62,753 nucleotides of DNA, taken from assembly GCA_022819605.1 (NCBI GenBank), contig JAJEGW010000037.1:1-62753 (forward strand), given 5' to 3'. Position numbers and translations under genes: made by a program. This document shows, in pieces, positions 15,897 to 25,580 of this stretch (positions are counted from its first letter, which is position 1; each line of letters opens with the position of its first letter). Origin of the DNA: Silicimonas sp. GTDB taxonomy: Bacteria; Pseudomonadota; Alphaproteobacteria; Rhodobacterales; Rhodobacteraceae. The notes under the pieces were generated by a model. That model was not told where the DNA came from, searched no databases, and worked only from the letters and a program-made list of their open reading frames with translations.

Positions 15897-17021
15897 ATGC
15901 CGGTCATTTCAGACGTATCCGTCAGGCGATTTGCCGTTCCGCTCGCGGAAGTGCTGGCCGATGCCAAGCATGGCGACCACACGGAATTCGAGCTCGTTAC
16001 GGTCACTGTTCGGACAAGCGATGGGCATGAAGGAACCGGATACACCTATACGGGCGGGAGGGGCGGCACTGCCATCGTGGCAATGATCGAGCGCGACCTG
16101 GCGCCCTTCTTGGCAGGTCAGGATGCCGCCGAAGTCGAGACGCTCCACGATGCCATGCAAGAGCATGTTCACTACGTGGGCCGGGGAGGCGTCGCGTCTT
16201 TCGCCATATCCGCCATTGACATCGCGCTTTGGGACGTCCGCTGCAAGGCAGTCGGAAAGCCCCTCTGGCAGGTGGCAGGCGGGGCAGGAGACCGTTGCAA
16301 GGCCTATCGCGGAGGCATCGACCTGAATTTCTCGCTCGATAAGCTCGTCCGGCAGACCGAGGGCTTCGTCGATGCGGGTTTCAATGCGGTGAAGATCAAG
16401 GTGGGACAGCCGGAACTGGCGACCGACGTCGATCGTGTCCACGCCGTCCGGGAGGTGCTTGGGCCGGACCGCGCATTCATGGTGGACGCAAATTACGCGT
16501 TCTCCGTGCCTGAGGCGATCAAGGCCGCGTATGCGTTCGCCGAGCATGACATTCTCTGGTTCGAGGAGCCGGTCATTCCCGACGACTACGCGGGATATGC
16601 ACGGATTGCAGAGGCAACGGGCGTGCCATTGGCAATGGGCGAAAACCTGCACACGGTTCACGAGTTCGAGCATGCGTTCCGCGATGCCGGGCTGAGCTAC
16701 ATCCAGCCGGACGCCTCGAATTGCGGCGGCATTACCGGCTGGCTCCAGGTCGCGGAACTGAGCGAACGGCATGGCATTCCGATCTGCAGCCACGGAATGC
16801 AGGAACTTCACGTCAGTCTTGTGTCGGCGCGTCCCAACGCGGGCTGGCTTGAAGTGCACAGCTTTCCGACTGACGAATACACGCACCGCCCGCTTGTCGT
16901 GGAGGATCACCTCGCCGTCGCGCCGAACGAACCCGGCATCGGCGTTTCCTTCGACTGGGAGAAGCTTGAGGCCGCGCATGACACTGCGCGCGGGAACTCA
17001 AGAGCGGGCAGGGCGGCATGA
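15897..17021 (+). CDS. Enolase-superfamily (mandelate racemase/MLE) enzyme, probable acid-sugar dehydratase
   Basis: A 374-residue enolase-superfamily enzyme. The barrel carries KIKVG (KxK catalytic pair), VDAN, FEEP and GEN as the three Mg ligands, and CSHG with the catalytic His, which places it in the mandelate racemase subgroup. That subgroup includes dehydratases of galactonate, gluconate and other aldonates or uronates. ATG 15897 begins the family's normal N-terminal capping domain. It is coupled to the alcohol dehydrogenase by ATGA (17018-17021). Substrate not determinable; cluster context suggests an aldonic or uronic acid. Confidence 0.83.
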   Translation: MPVISDVSVRRFAVPLAEVLADAKHGDHTEFELVTVTVRTSDGHEGTGYTYTGGRGGTAIVAMIERDLAPFLAGQDAAEVETLHDAMQEHVHYVGRGGVASFAISAIDIALWDVRCKAVGKPLWQVAGGAGDRCKAYRGGIDLNFSLDKLVRQTEGFVDAGFNAVKIKVGQPELATDVDRVHAVREVLGPDRAFMVDANYAFSVPEAIKAAYAFAEHDILWFEEPVIPDDYAGYARIAEATGVPLAMGENLHTVHEFEHAFRDAGLSYIQPDASNCGGITGWLQVAELSERHGIPICSHGMQELHVSLVSARPNAGWLEVHSFPTDEYTHRPLVVEDHLAVAPNEPGIGVSFDWEKLEAAHDTARGNSRAGRAA

Positions 17022-18055
17022 ACAGGGAAGTCACGGCAGCATTCTACCGGGGGAACAGGTCCTTCGCCGTCGAGACGAGGCGCGCAAGCGATCCTGGGCC
17101 GGGCGAAGTTGCGGTTCGCATTGCCTATTGCGGGATATGCGGGACCGACATGCATGTCTTTCACGGCAACATGGATGCAAGGGTCGGCCTGAATCGCGTG
17201 ATCGGGCACGAGATGTCCGGGACCGTCGCGGCCGTCGGGGAGGGCGTGTCGGGCGTCTCCGTAGGGCAGAAGGTCGTGGTCCGGCCTCTGGACCATTGCG
17301 ATGAGTGCCCGGCATGCGCGGCGGGTCACAGGCACATCTGCCACAATCTAAGGTTCCTCGGGCTCGATACGGACGGCGCCATGCAGGAGATCTGGAACGT
17401 GCCGGCACATACGCTCCATGCCTTGCCGGACGACCTGCGCATGGATCACGCGGCGCTTATCGAGCCTGTCGCCGTGGCCTGCCACGACGTGCGGCGCTCG
17501 GCGCTGAGACCGGGCGAGGACGCGCTCGTCATCGGAGGAGGCCCGATCGGGATTCTCTGTGCGATGGTTGCGCGCGATCGTGGCGGCAGGGTCGTGCTCT
17601 CCGAGGTGAACCCTAACCGCATCGAAATTGCCCGAAATCTCGGATTCGACGTGGTCAATCCGGCAGAGGACGACCTGCCGGCGCTGGTCAGCGAGCGCAC
17701 CGGCAAGAAGGGTGCAGATGTCGTCTTCGAGGTTTCGGGCACGCAGGCCGGGGTCGATGCGATGACGGCTTGCGCAGCCACGCGGGCCCGGATCGTCATG
17801 GTCGCAATCCATCCACAGAAGCCGCAGATCGACCTCTTCCAGTTCTTCTGGCGTGAAGTTGAGCTTCTCGGCGCGCGCGTTTACGAGCCGGAAGACTACG
17901 ATCAGGCCATCGCGATCATCGCCGGCGGCGGAGTTGATGCGGACACGATCATCACGGATGTAAGTCCATTGTCCGGCATCCAGGCAGCGTTCGAGGCCTT
18001 GGACAGCAGTCCGACGGCGCTGAAGAGCCTCATCAAGGTTGGGGATGGCGCATGA
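17018..18055 (+). CDS. Zinc-dependent alcohol dehydrogenase (MDR, sugar-acid/polyol type)
   Basis: A 345-residue medium-chain dehydrogenase. Catalytic zinc ligands are in GICGTD and GHEMSG; the structural zinc loop [15 protein letters not shown] keeps all four Cys. The NAD loop is GGGPIG. Closest in pattern to threonine, sorbitol and L-idonate/galactonate oxidoreductases. It overlaps both neighbours by 4 bases, so it is part of a tight operon with the enolase-superfamily enzyme and the KduD-like SDR. Probable role: oxidation of a sugar-acid hydroxyl. Confidence 0.85.
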   Translation: MNREVTAAFYRGNRSFAVETRRASDPGPGEVAVRIAYCGICGTDMHVFHGNMDARVGLNRVIGHEMSGTVAAVGEGVSGVSVGQKVVVRPLDHCDECPACAAGHRHICHNLRFLGLDTDGAMQEIWNVPAHTLHALPDDLRMDHAALIEPVAVACHDVRRSALRPGEDALVIGGGPIGILCAMVARDRGGRVVLSEVNPNRIEIARNLGFDVVNPAEDDLPALVSERTGKKGADVVFEVSGTQAGVDAMTACAATRARIVMVAIHPQKPQIDLFQFFWREVELLGARVYEPEDYDQAIAIIAGGGVDADTIITDVSPLSGIQAAFEALDSSPTALKSLIKVGDGA

Positions 18056-18822
18056 ACGTTCTTTCCGCATTTGACCTGACGGGGAAGACCGCGCTGGTTA
18101 CCGGCGCAAGGCGGGGAATCGGACGCGGCATGGCCGAGGCGCTTGCCTCCGCCGGCGCCGACATCGTTGGCGTCAGCGCCAACTTGGAGGGTGAGGGGTC
18201 GGAAGTCGGCGCGGCAGTTGCCGGCATGGGACGCAGCTTTGCGGCCTACCAGGCCGACTTTGCGGACCGGGCTGCCCTGAATGCGCTTGTCTCGGATCTG
18301 GCTCGGGACGGGGTGGAGCCTGACATCCTTGTCAACAACGCCGGAACCATCAGGCGCAAGCCCGCAGCGGACCATTCCGACGAGTGGTGGGACGAGGTGA
18401 TAGAGGTCAATCTCTCCGCCCAGTTTGTCCTGAGCCGGGAAATCGGTCGCGGCATGATCGAACGCGGCCGTGGCAAGATCATTTTCACGGCCTCGGTGCT
18501 TTCGTTTCAGGGTGGGGTCACGGTGCCGGGATATTCCGCGTCAAAGGGCGGCGTCGGGCAGTTGACCAAGGCCTTGGCGAACGAATGGGCGGGTCACGGA
18601 ATCAACGTCAACGCCATTGCACCGGGCTATGTCGCAACGGACAACACCGAGGCGCTCAGGAATGATCCCGCCAGGCGGAAGGCCATCCTGGAGCGCATTC
18701 CGCAGGGGCGGTGGGGAAGTCCTGAAGACTTTGCCGGACCGGTGGTCTTTCTCGCGTCATCGGCGTCCGACTATGTCAACGGGGAAATCCTCGTGGTCGA
18801 TGGTGGCTGGATGGGACGATAG
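18052..18822 (+). CDS. SDR, 2-deoxy-D-gluconate 3-dehydrogenase (KduD)-like
   Basis: A 256-residue SDR with TGARRGIGRG, NNAGTIRRKPA and the Ser-Tyr-Lys triad in FTASVLSF and YSASKGG. The NNAGTIRR pattern is shared with KduD, which interconverts 2,5-diketo-3-deoxygluconate and 2-keto-3-deoxygluconate in uronate and pectin/alginate breakdown. Joined to the alcohol dehydrogenase by ATGA. Its product would feed the KDG kinase encoded across the divergent promoter. Confidence 0.82.
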   Translation: MNVLSAFDLTGKTALVTGARRGIGRGMAEALASAGADIVGVSANLEGEGSEVGAAVAGMGRSFAAYQADFADRAALNALVSDLARDGVEPDILVNNAGTIRRKPAADHSDEWWDEVIEVNLSAQFVLSREIGRGMIERGRGKIIFTASVLSFQGGVTVPGYSASKGGVGQLTKALANEWAGHGINVNAIAPGYVATDNTEALRNDPARRKAILERIPQGRWGSPEDFAGPVVFLASSASDYVNGEILVVDGGWMGR

Positions 18823-18953
18823 GACAGCGAAATTGAATGTGTTTGTGACCAGTTTCTTGCCGTTATGGGCATCAAATCCGGGTTCGGGCGCGCGCATGGC
18901 CAAAGGGAGGCCAGTGAACGTCCGGGCAGAACTCTCAAGGGAGGAATCCTAGA

Positions 18954-19970
18954 ATGAAATTCACCAGAGGAATGATCCTCGCGGCGTCGGTTGCGGCGCT
19001 CGCAATCGGGGCCACAGCCGCATCGGCTCAGACGAAGCTGCGGATCCAGACGCACTTCAGCCAGGAGACCCTCTCGGGTCAGATGGCTGGAAAGTACATC
19101 GATGACATCACCGCCATGTCGAATGGCGAGATCGAGATCGAGATGTTCTATGCCTCGTCCGTCGTTAAGTCGGCCGAGACCTTCGATGCGGCCGCAACCG
19201 GCATTCTCGACTGCGACATGACAGGCGGTTCGTACCAGACCGGCAAGAACCCGGCGTTCCAATTCGCCGGCGACCTCATGGGCGGCTACGCCAATCCCTA
19301 CCAGCAGATGGCTTGGCTTCTGCATGCAGACGGGCGCGCCACGCTCAACGAGCTGTACAACCAGCACAACATGGAGTTCGTGGGTTGGTGGATCCCGGGT
19401 CCAGAATCGCTCTCGTCAACCCGCCCGATTCGCGGCGTCGACGACTTCAAGGATTGGAAGTTCCGTTCGCCCCCGGGCTTGGCAACAAAGGTGTTCTCCA
19501 ATCTCGGGGCATCGCCGATCGTTATGGACTTCAACGAGATCTTCACGGCGCTTGAAACGGGCATCATCGATGGCGCCGACGCGGCGAACCTGACCAACAA
19601 CATCGGTCTGGGTCTCTATGACATCGCCAAGCACACCAACTTCCCGGGCTTCCACTCCATGCCGGCCGACCACCTGACCTGCCGCAAGGACGTCTGGGAC
19701 GCGATGCCGGAGCATCACAAGCGGATCATGATCGTCGCGATGGATGCCCTGGCGATGCACAACGCGTCCATCAACGAGGTCAAGAATGCCCAGAACGCGG
19801 TCATACTGCGCGAAAAGGGCGTGAATCTCTACGAGTGGTCGCCGGAAGAGCTCGCGAAGTTCCGCGTTGCCGTGAAGGCAGGCTGGGAAGAGTTCGCCAC
19901 GACTCCTGAAGCCAAGGCACTTCTGCAAAGCCATATCGACTTCCTAGTCGACATCGGCGCAATGCAGTAG
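18954..19970 (+). CDS. dctP: TRAP transporter substrate-binding protein (DctP)
   Basis: A 338-residue periplasmic binding protein of a tripartite ATP-independent transporter, with a Sec signal peptide of about 25 residues (cleavage after SASA). The body shows the DctP pattern, including the hinge-proximal RSPPGLATKVF and FNEIFTALETGIIDGAD. The strong AAGGGAGGAA (18938-18947) precedes the start. It lies 131 bp after the KduD-like gene. It probably captures a sugar acid such as a uronate or aldonate for the membrane subunits that follow. Confidence 0.9.
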   Translation: MKFTRGMILAASVAALAIGATAASAQTKLRIQTHFSQETLSGQMAGKYIDDITAMSNGEIEIEMFYASSVVKSAETFDAAATGILDCDMTGGSYQTGKNPAFQFAGDLMGGYANPYQQMAWLLHADGRATLNELYNQHNMEFVGWWIPGPESLSSTRPIRGVDDFKDWKFRSPPGLATKVFSNLGASPIVMDFNEIFTALETGIIDGADAANLTNNIGLGLYDIAKHTNFPGFHSMPADHLTCRKDVWDAMPEHHKRIMIVAMDALAMHNASINEVKNAQNAVILREKGVNLYEWSPEELAKFRVAVKAGWEEFATTPEAKALLQSHIDFLVDIGAMQ

Positions 19971-19994
19971 GCGGTTGGCGCTTCGGAAAGATTG

Positions 19995-20021
19995 GCGGCA
20001 GGGCTCGACGGGCCCTGCCGC
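19995..20021 (+). promoter_or_regulatory. Strong hairpin between dctP and the downstream genes
   Basis: GCGGCAGGGC (19995-20004) and GCCCTGCCGC (20012-20021) form a perfect 10-bp stem with a 7-base loop, 24 bases after the dctP stop and not followed by a T-run. Such hairpins after binding-protein genes commonly protect the upstream message so the periplasmic protein is made in excess of the permeases. Confidence 0.55.
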
Positions 20022-20039
20022 ATTGCGCTTCTGGATCCC

Positions 20040-21206
20040 ATGAAGATCACTCGCATCTCAAGCCACGTCCTGTCCTGCGACATGCCTGAAGTGCTCGGGT
20101 ATTCGCAGCAGTACTATTCCCGGCGCACGGCACACCTCGTCGAAGTCGAGACCGACGAAGGCGTCAGCGGCTGGGGCGAGTGCTTCGGTCCGGGCGCGGT
20201 GGCACTGGCGAACAAGGGCATCGTCGAGGACGTGATACGGCCGATGGCCCTGGGCTCCGACCCGCTTGACCGCGACGCGATCTGGCACAGGGTCTACAAC
20301 CTCCTTCGTGATCATGGGCAGAAGGGAATGCCGCTCCAGGCACTTTCGGGCGTGGACATCGCGCTATGGGACATCTGCGGCAAGGTGGCGGGACTGCCCC
20401 TTCACAAGCTGATCGGCGGCGCTCACAGAAAGAACGTGCCCGTCTACGGCTATGGCATGATGCTGCGGCCCGAGCCGGTGTCCGAACTTGCCGCGCGATT
20501 CCGGGACGAGGCTGCCGCGATAAGGGAGGCGGGATTCGTTGCGGCAAAGATGAAGGTTGGCCTTGGGCCAGAGAATGACATTCGTCTTGCAGAAGCCGTG
20601 CGGGAGGGGGTCGGTCCCGACTTCCGCTTCATGGTGGATGCGAACCACTGCTATACGACCAGCGATGCCTTCCACGTGGGCCACGCGCTGGAAGAACTGG
20701 GCGCCTACTGGCTCGAGGAACCCGTAGTGCCGGAAGACCTGGACGGCTACCGAGAGCTGCGCACCGGCCTCAAGATCAACATTGCCGGCGGCGAAACTGA
20801 ATTCAACCGTTGGGGCTGGCGCGCAATCCTGGAGAACAGGGGCCTGGACATCGCGCAGCCCGAGGTTTGCGCGCTTGGCGGCGTCAGCGAGTATCTTCGG
20901 GTCCTCGCGCTTTGCCATGCGCATCACACCCCGGTCGTCAATCATGTCTGGGGATCGGCGATCGCGGTTGCGGCAAATCTCCATCTTCTGGCCGCGATGC
21001 CGACGATGCCGGGAGGCCTGAACCCTTGGGAGCCGATGCTGGAATTCGACACCACGGAGAACGTATTCCGTGACGGTCTCTTGACCGAACCGCTTGATGT
21101 CCAGGGCCAGGTCCGGAGGAACGGCGGAAGGGTTGCAATCCCGTCTGGGCCGGGTTTGGGTGTCATGCCCGATCAGGCATTCATCAAAAAATACAAGATC
21201 GCTTGA
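20040..21206 (+). CDS. Enolase-superfamily enzyme, galactarolactone cycloisomerase/MR-like
   Basis: A 388-residue enolase-superfamily protein. KMKVG (KxK), VDAN, LEEP and GGETE supply the base and Mg ligands, and NHVWGS holds the catalytic His. The HVWG form of the last motif is seen in D-galactarolactone cycloisomerase and related enzymes, so lactone/uronate chemistry is plausible. It is only distantly similar to the enzyme at 15897. It is inserted between the TRAP binding-protein gene and its permease genes, so enzyme and transporter are co-expressed. Confidence 0.8.
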   Translation: MKITRISSHVLSCDMPEVLGYSQQYYSRRTAHLVEVETDEGVSGWGECFGPGAVALANKGIVEDVIRPMALGSDPLDRDAIWHRVYNLLRDHGQKGMPLQALSGVDIALWDICGKVAGLPLHKLIGGAHRKNVPVYGYGMMLRPEPVSELAARFRDEAAAIREAGFVAAKMKVGLGPENDIRLAEAVREGVGPDFRFMVDANHCYTTSDAFHVGHALEELGAYWLEEPVVPEDLDGYRELRTGLKINIAGGETEFNRWGWRAILENRGLDIAQPEVCALGGVSEYLRVLALCHAHHTPVVNHVWGSAIAVAANLHLLAAMPTMPGGLNPWEPMLEFDTTENVFRDGLLTEPLDVQGQVRRNGGRVAIPSGPGLGVMPDQAFIKKYKIA

Positions 21207-21219
21207 AGGGGAGGACGCC

Positions 21220-22068
21220 GTGAAAGACCAAACAGGAAGCCTGATGGAATGGTTGATACCGTTCTGCTTTGTTGTCTGCGCGAGCTGGGCGATATGGCAC
21301 ATACCTGCGTACATCATCACGATTGCGCCGCACGAGAACCCTTCGACGCTGGCCCAGGTCACGGCGATTCATGAGACGAAGGACGTGACGCCCGGGCTTC
21401 CCGGCCTGTTTGGCGGCTTGGCCGACATCGTCGACTGGGTGGCGCTTGCGCTCATCCCCGTCTTCCTCGTGATCGGCATGCTTGGTGTGAGGGTGGCGCA
21501 CATGGAATTCCAGCACTGGAAGCCCATTGATCGCGTCGCGCTCTTCTTCGGACGCGTGACCATGATGCTGATCATCTCGATGACAAGTGTAATGCTTTAC
21601 GAGGTGTTTCTCCGCTATGCACTCGAAGCGCCGACCCTGTGGGCCAACGAGTTGACGCTCTGGATCGGCGGTTTCGTGTTTCTCTGCTCCGGCTTCTACG
21701 GCATGCAGCAGCGCAGCCATATCCGTATTTTCCTGCTCTATGACGCCGTGTCCCGACCGATGCAGCGTGCGTTCGATGTGATCTGGACGGCACTCTTCGT
21801 GCTGTTTGCGTTCTTTCTGGTCTACGGCAGCTTCAAGCAGGTGTTCCTGATCAAGTTCTACAAGTGGGAAATGTTCGGCACGGCGTTCGATCCGCCAATT
21901 CCGGCGACAATCCAGCCGGCGGTCCTGGTCATCATCGTGCTGGTGGCCATCCAGGCCGTGCTGAACGTGATTTCGGACTGGAACCTTGAACCTGAGGTGC
22001 ACACGGCGGCCGATGACATCGACGAAGACGAACTCGAAGCGATCAAGCGCGCGGTAGGAGACGACTGA
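21220..22068 (+). CDS. dctQ: TRAP transporter small permease (DctQ), N-terminally extended
   Basis: A 282-residue DctQ-type subunit; most are 150-200. The normal four-span DctQ core is in the C-terminal two thirds (FLRYALEAPTLWANELTLW is the conserved segment, shown as LWANELTLWIGG). Two additional hydrophobic segments precede it. GTG 21220 follows AGGGGAGG (21207-21214), so the extension is real. It ends in TGATG shared with the large permease and an acidic tail (DDIDEDELE). Confidence 0.83.
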   Translation: MKDQTGSLMEWLIPFCFVVCASWAIWHIPAYIITIAPHENPSTLAQVTAIHETKDVTPGLPGLFGGLADIVDWVALALIPVFLVIGMLGVRVAHMEFQHWKPIDRVALFFGRVTMMLIISMTSVMLYEVFLRYALEAPTLWANELTLWIGGFVFLCSGFYGMQQRSHIRIFLLYDAVSRPMQRAFDVIWTALFVLFAFFLVYGSFKQVFLIKFYKWEMFGTAFDPPIPATIQPAVLVIIVLVAIQAVLNVISDWNLEPEVHTAADDIDEDELEAIKRAVGDD

Positions 22069-23693
22069 TGGATGTCGGAACAATTTCGCTGGTCCTGGTT
22101 CTGGGCCTCATCGTCCTTCTCGCCATAGGGATGCCGCTCGGTCTCGCGTCGGCCAGCCTGGCGGCGCTCGTGCTCGTCATGAAGTTCGAGCCGGCGCTGC
22201 TGACAAATCCGTTGAGTTTCGGCGAAGGGCTTCTGACGAAGAATCCCGGGACCGGGCCGTTATACATCCTGACCCAGAAGATCTTCGACCTGATGACGGA
22301 ATACGTGTTGTTATCGGTGCCGCTGTTCATCTTCATGGCGGCCCTTCTGGAACGTTCAGGTATTGCCAAGGCGATGTATGATTCTCTCGACTACTGGCTC
22401 TCGCAGGTGCGCGGCGGCATCGCGGTCGTGACCTCGCTCATGGCGGTCATAATGGCGGCCATGTCAGGGATCATCGGCGGTGAAGTCGTTCTTCTTGGAC
22501 TCATTGCACTCCCGCAAATGCTGCGGCTTGGATACAACCAGAATCTGGCGATCGGCACGATCTGCGCGAGCGGCAGCCTCGGCACCATGATTCCGCCGTC
22601 GATCGTGCTGATCATCTACGGGCTGATCACCGAAACCTCGATCAAGTCGCTGTTCACCGGGGCCTTCGTGCCCGGATTCATGCTGGCGAGCTTCATCATC
22701 ATCTACATCCTGGTGCGCGTGAACCTGAATCCGACGCTGGCACCATTGCCGGAGCCGCGCGAGGATGACGTTCCGGGCTTCCAAAAGGCTGCCATGTTCG
22801 GCGCTTTCCTGTCGATCCTGCTTGCCGGATTTTCGACTCTCCTGCTCCTGCGAGTTCTGTACTTCACGGTGACTGGCCAAAACGTCCTGGAAGCGGGCGA
22901 AGACCCGATCGCCTGGGGCATGCCGCACCACATTCCGTATGTTGCAGCGGCGGTTGCAATCGGCATCGTCCTGGCGCTGTTCGTGTTTGGACGCGAACGC
23001 AGCGCCAAGGCATGGGAACACGGCAAGGGCCTGGTGCCTCCCTTCACGGTCATCGGGGTCGTGCTGGGCTCGATCTATGGCGGTGTGACCGGCATCACCG
23101 AGGCCGCTGGAATGGGTGCGCTCGCGGTATTCATCATTGCAGCGTTCCGGGGCGAGGCCTCGGTCGGACTGGTTTGGGACAGCCTGATGCGGACATTGCG
23201 CTCGACCGGCACGATCATCTGGGTCACCATCGGGGCTGCGGCGCTGGCCGGTTCATACACCCTGGCAGGCGGTCCCAGCTACATCGCGAACATCATCGTC
23301 GGGAGCGAGATGCCGACGATGCTCGTGCTGCTCAGCATGATGGTGATCCTGCTCTTCATGGGGGCATTCATGGACTGGGTCGGCATCGTACTGCTGATCA
23401 TTCCGGTATTCCTTCCGATCGTGAAGAAGCTGCCGATCGAGGAGATCGGTTTCATAGGCCAGCTTGAACCGCATTATGTCTCGATCTGGTTCGGCGTGCT
23501 GTTCTGCATGAACATGCAGGTGAGTTTCCTGTCACCGCCCTTCGGCCCGGCTGCCTTCTACCTGAAGTCCGTTGCACCGCCGCACATTTCGCTGACAGAC
23601 ATCTTCCGGGGCTTCCTGCCGTTCATCTGCGTGCAACTTCTGGCCCTGTCAGTGCTGCTCGTTTGGCCGAGCATAGTTACGGTCCTCTTGTAG
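22068..23693 (+). CDS. dctM: TRAP transporter large permease (DctM), with internal insertion
   Basis: A 541-residue DctM-type permease, about 110 longer than usual (about 430). The N-terminal half carries GGEVVLLGLIALPQM and GSLGTMIPPSIVLIIYG, the C-terminal half IYGGVTGITEAAGMGA and FGPAAFYLKSVAPP. The additional length lies between these, roughly residues 225-320, and contains two further hydrophobic spans. It works with DctP and the extended DctQ as an ion-driven importer. Confidence 0.88.
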   Translation: MDVGTISLVLVLGLIVLLAIGMPLGLASASLAALVLVMKFEPALLTNPLSFGEGLLTKNPGTGPLYILTQKIFDLMTEYVLLSVPLFIFMAALLERSGIAKAMYDSLDYWLSQVRGGIAVVTSLMAVIMAAMSGIIGGEVVLLGLIALPQMLRLGYNQNLAIGTICASGSLGTMIPPSIVLIIYGLITETSIKSLFTGAFVPGFMLASFIIIYILVRVNLNPTLAPLPEPREDDVPGFQKAAMFGAFLSILLAGFSTLLLLRVLYFTVTGQNVLEAGEDPIAWGMPHHIPYVAAAVAIGIVLALFVFGRERSAKAWEHGKGLVPPFTVIGVVLGSIYGGVTGITEAAGMGALAVFIIAAFRGEASVGLVWDSLMRTLRSTGTIIWVTIGAAALAGSYTLAGGPSYIANIIVGSEMPTMLVLLSMMVILLFMGAFMDWVGIVLLIIPVFLPIVKKLPIEEIGFIGQLEPHYVSIWFGVLFCMNMQVSFLSPPFGPAAFYLKSVAPPHISLTDIFRGFLPFICVQLLALSVLLVWPSIVTVLL

Positions 23694-23707
23694 GCCGGGA
23701 GGATCGC

Positions 23708-24652
23708 ATGCTCTCTAAGCGTGACGTCGAGACGTTCGAGCGGCAGGGGCACCTGGTCGTGGAGGGACTCGTGGACGACCAGGTTCTCGAGAATGTCCGC
23801 GGGGAATATGCCGTGCTCATGGACCGTCTCTTCGAGCAGTGGCACGCAGAGGACCTCGTGGATGCGCCGCGTCCCGGCATGGACTTCTGGGACAAGCTTG
23901 ACGTGGCGTACCGAGGCGGATTCGACTGGTACCAGCCGTTCGACATCAGCCTGCCGCATGCAGGCATCACCGAGGAGACGCCGTTTCACTTCGGGCCAGC
24001 CGTCTTCGGCATGGTGACGGACAGCAACGTTCTTGACGCCGTCGAGGCGCTGATCGGCCCCGAGATCACCTCGAACCCGATCCAGCACGTGCGCATCAAG
24101 CCGCCGGAACGGGCCGTGGCGAAGGATGAAATCCGGGCTCATGTCGTTTCGACCGACTGGCACCAGGACCAGGGTGTCACGCTGCCGGAGGCCGACGAAT
24201 CAACATTCGTTACGGTCTGGCTGGCCATTACGGACGCGACCGTCGAGAATGGCTTCCTGAAGGTGGAGGCGGACCGGTCCGACGAGATGATGCCTCATTG
24301 TCCCAAGGTCCAGACGGCGCTTGCAGATCCGTACATTCCCGAAAACTTCGTGCCGGTTCCGGTCAAGGCAGGGGGCGCGGTGATATTCCACCCGATGACG
24401 CCTCACGCTTCCCTGGCAAACGAATCGGATGGCTATCGCTGGTCATTCGATCTCCGTTACAGCGTCACGGGCCACCCGACAGGCCGCAGCCACTTTCCGG
24501 AGTTCGTCGCGCGGTCCCGGAGCAATCCTGCGAGCGAACTGAAGGATTGGCGGGCATGGAAGGACATGTGGGAGGAGACTCGCAGCCGTATGGCTAGTTC
24601 ACCGCATATCGCGCAACACAGGTGGGACGGGTCCAGTCCCTATTGTGCCTGA
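23708..24652 (+). CDS. Phytanoyl-CoA dioxygenase (PhyH) family protein 1
   Basis: A 314-residue Fe(II)/2-oxoglutarate oxygenase. The iron motif is WHQDQG (His-x-Asp) and the distal His is in FHPMTPHAS, with an Arg downstream for 2-oxoglutarate. ATG 23708 follows GGGAGGA (23697-23703), 14 bases after dctM, so it may belong to the TRAP operon. PhyH proteins hydroxylate lipids, quaternary amines, ectoine or natural products; the substrate here is unknown. Confidence 0.83.
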   Translation: MLSKRDVETFERQGHLVVEGLVDDQVLENVRGEYAVLMDRLFEQWHAEDLVDAPRPGMDFWDKLDVAYRGGFDWYQPFDISLPHAGITEETPFHFGPAVFGMVTDSNVLDAVEALIGPEITSNPIQHVRIKPPERAVAKDEIRAHVVSTDWHQDQGVTLPEADESTFVTVWLAITDATVENGFLKVEADRSDEMMPHCPKVQTALADPYIPENFVPVPVKAGGAVIFHPMTPHASLANESDGYRWSFDLRYSVTGHPTGRSHFPEFVARSRSNPASELKDWRAWKDMWEETRSRMASSPHIAQHRWDGSSPYCA

Positions 24653-24653
24653 G

Positions 24654-25553
24654 ATGGCCGAAGTCCTGACAGGGGACCAGGAGGCGTTCTACGCCGAAAA
24701 CGGTTATCTCGTGCTGGAAGGCAGGGTGCCTCCCGACATCATCGAGGCAATTCGCGACGAGATCCGGCGTTTCGAGGACGTTGCGCGCACGATGACCGAG
24801 TCAGACGAGAAGCTTGATCTCGAGGACAGCCATACGCCGGAGGAACCGCGCCTGAGACGGATCAAGCTTCCGCACACGCAGTCCGAGGTCATGCGGGATC
24901 TCATGTTTTCGGACCGTGTCCTGGCTCCGGCGCGCGACCTGATCGGCCCGAACATTCGGCTGCACACGACCAAGCTGAACATGAAGAAGGCGGGCTATGG
25001 CGCCGCTGTTGAGTGGCACCAGGACTACGCGTTCTATCCGCACACCAACGATGACATCCTGGCGGTCGGCGTCCTGATCGACGACATGAGGGAAGAGAAC
25101 GGCCCCTTGATGGTTTTCCCCGGCAGCCACATGGGGCCCGTCCATGATCATCATGTTGACGGCGTCTTTGCCGGCGCGGTGCTGCCCGAGGCAGTAGGCC
25201 TGGACCTGGAGGATGCCGTGCAACTGACCGGCCCTGCCGGATCCATCTCGATTCATCACGGGCGCATCCTGCATGGATCGGCGCTGAATCGGTCTGACCG
25301 GCCCCGACGGCTCCTGTTCTACGAGATGATGGCGGCGGACGCATTTCCGATCATGGGATCGATGACCAAATGGGAGGGGATCGAGGACTACGACAGCCGA
25401 ATGCTGTGCGGTGAGTCGACGATCGAGCCGCGACTTCATGACATTCCCGTCCGCATTCCGCAACCGCAGCCGGACGTTGCGATTTCGATCTACGAAATCC
25501 AGAAAGGAATGCAGGCCCGCGCATTCGAGACCATCGGTGCCGACGAAAGCTGA
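24654..25553 (+). CDS. Phytanoyl-CoA dioxygenase (PhyH) family protein 2
   Basis: A 299-residue Fe(II)/2-oxoglutarate oxygenase starting one base after the stop of PhyH 1 (a GTG at 24645 is an alternative). Iron ligands are WHQDYAF (His-x-Asp) and the distal His in SIHHGRILHGS, with RRLLFYE after it. The sequence is clearly different from PhyH 1, so this is not a recent duplication; the two may act in order on one compound. Confidence 0.83.
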   Translation: MAEVLTGDQEAFYAENGYLVLEGRVPPDIIEAIRDEIRRFEDVARTMTESDEKLDLEDSHTPEEPRLRRIKLPHTQSEVMRDLMFSDRVLAPARDLIGPNIRLHTTKLNMKKAGYGAAVEWHQDYAFYPHTNDDILAVGVLIDDMREENGPLMVFPGSHMGPVHDHHVDGVFAGAVLPEAVGLDLEDAVQLTGPAGSISIHHGRILHGSALNRSDRPRRLLFYEMMAADAFPIMGSMTKWEGIEDYDSRMLCGESTIEPRLHDIPVRIPQPQPDVAISIYEIQKGMQARAFETIGADES

Positions 25554-25580
25554 TCGCACAGATCGGGTTGCAGTCTGAAA

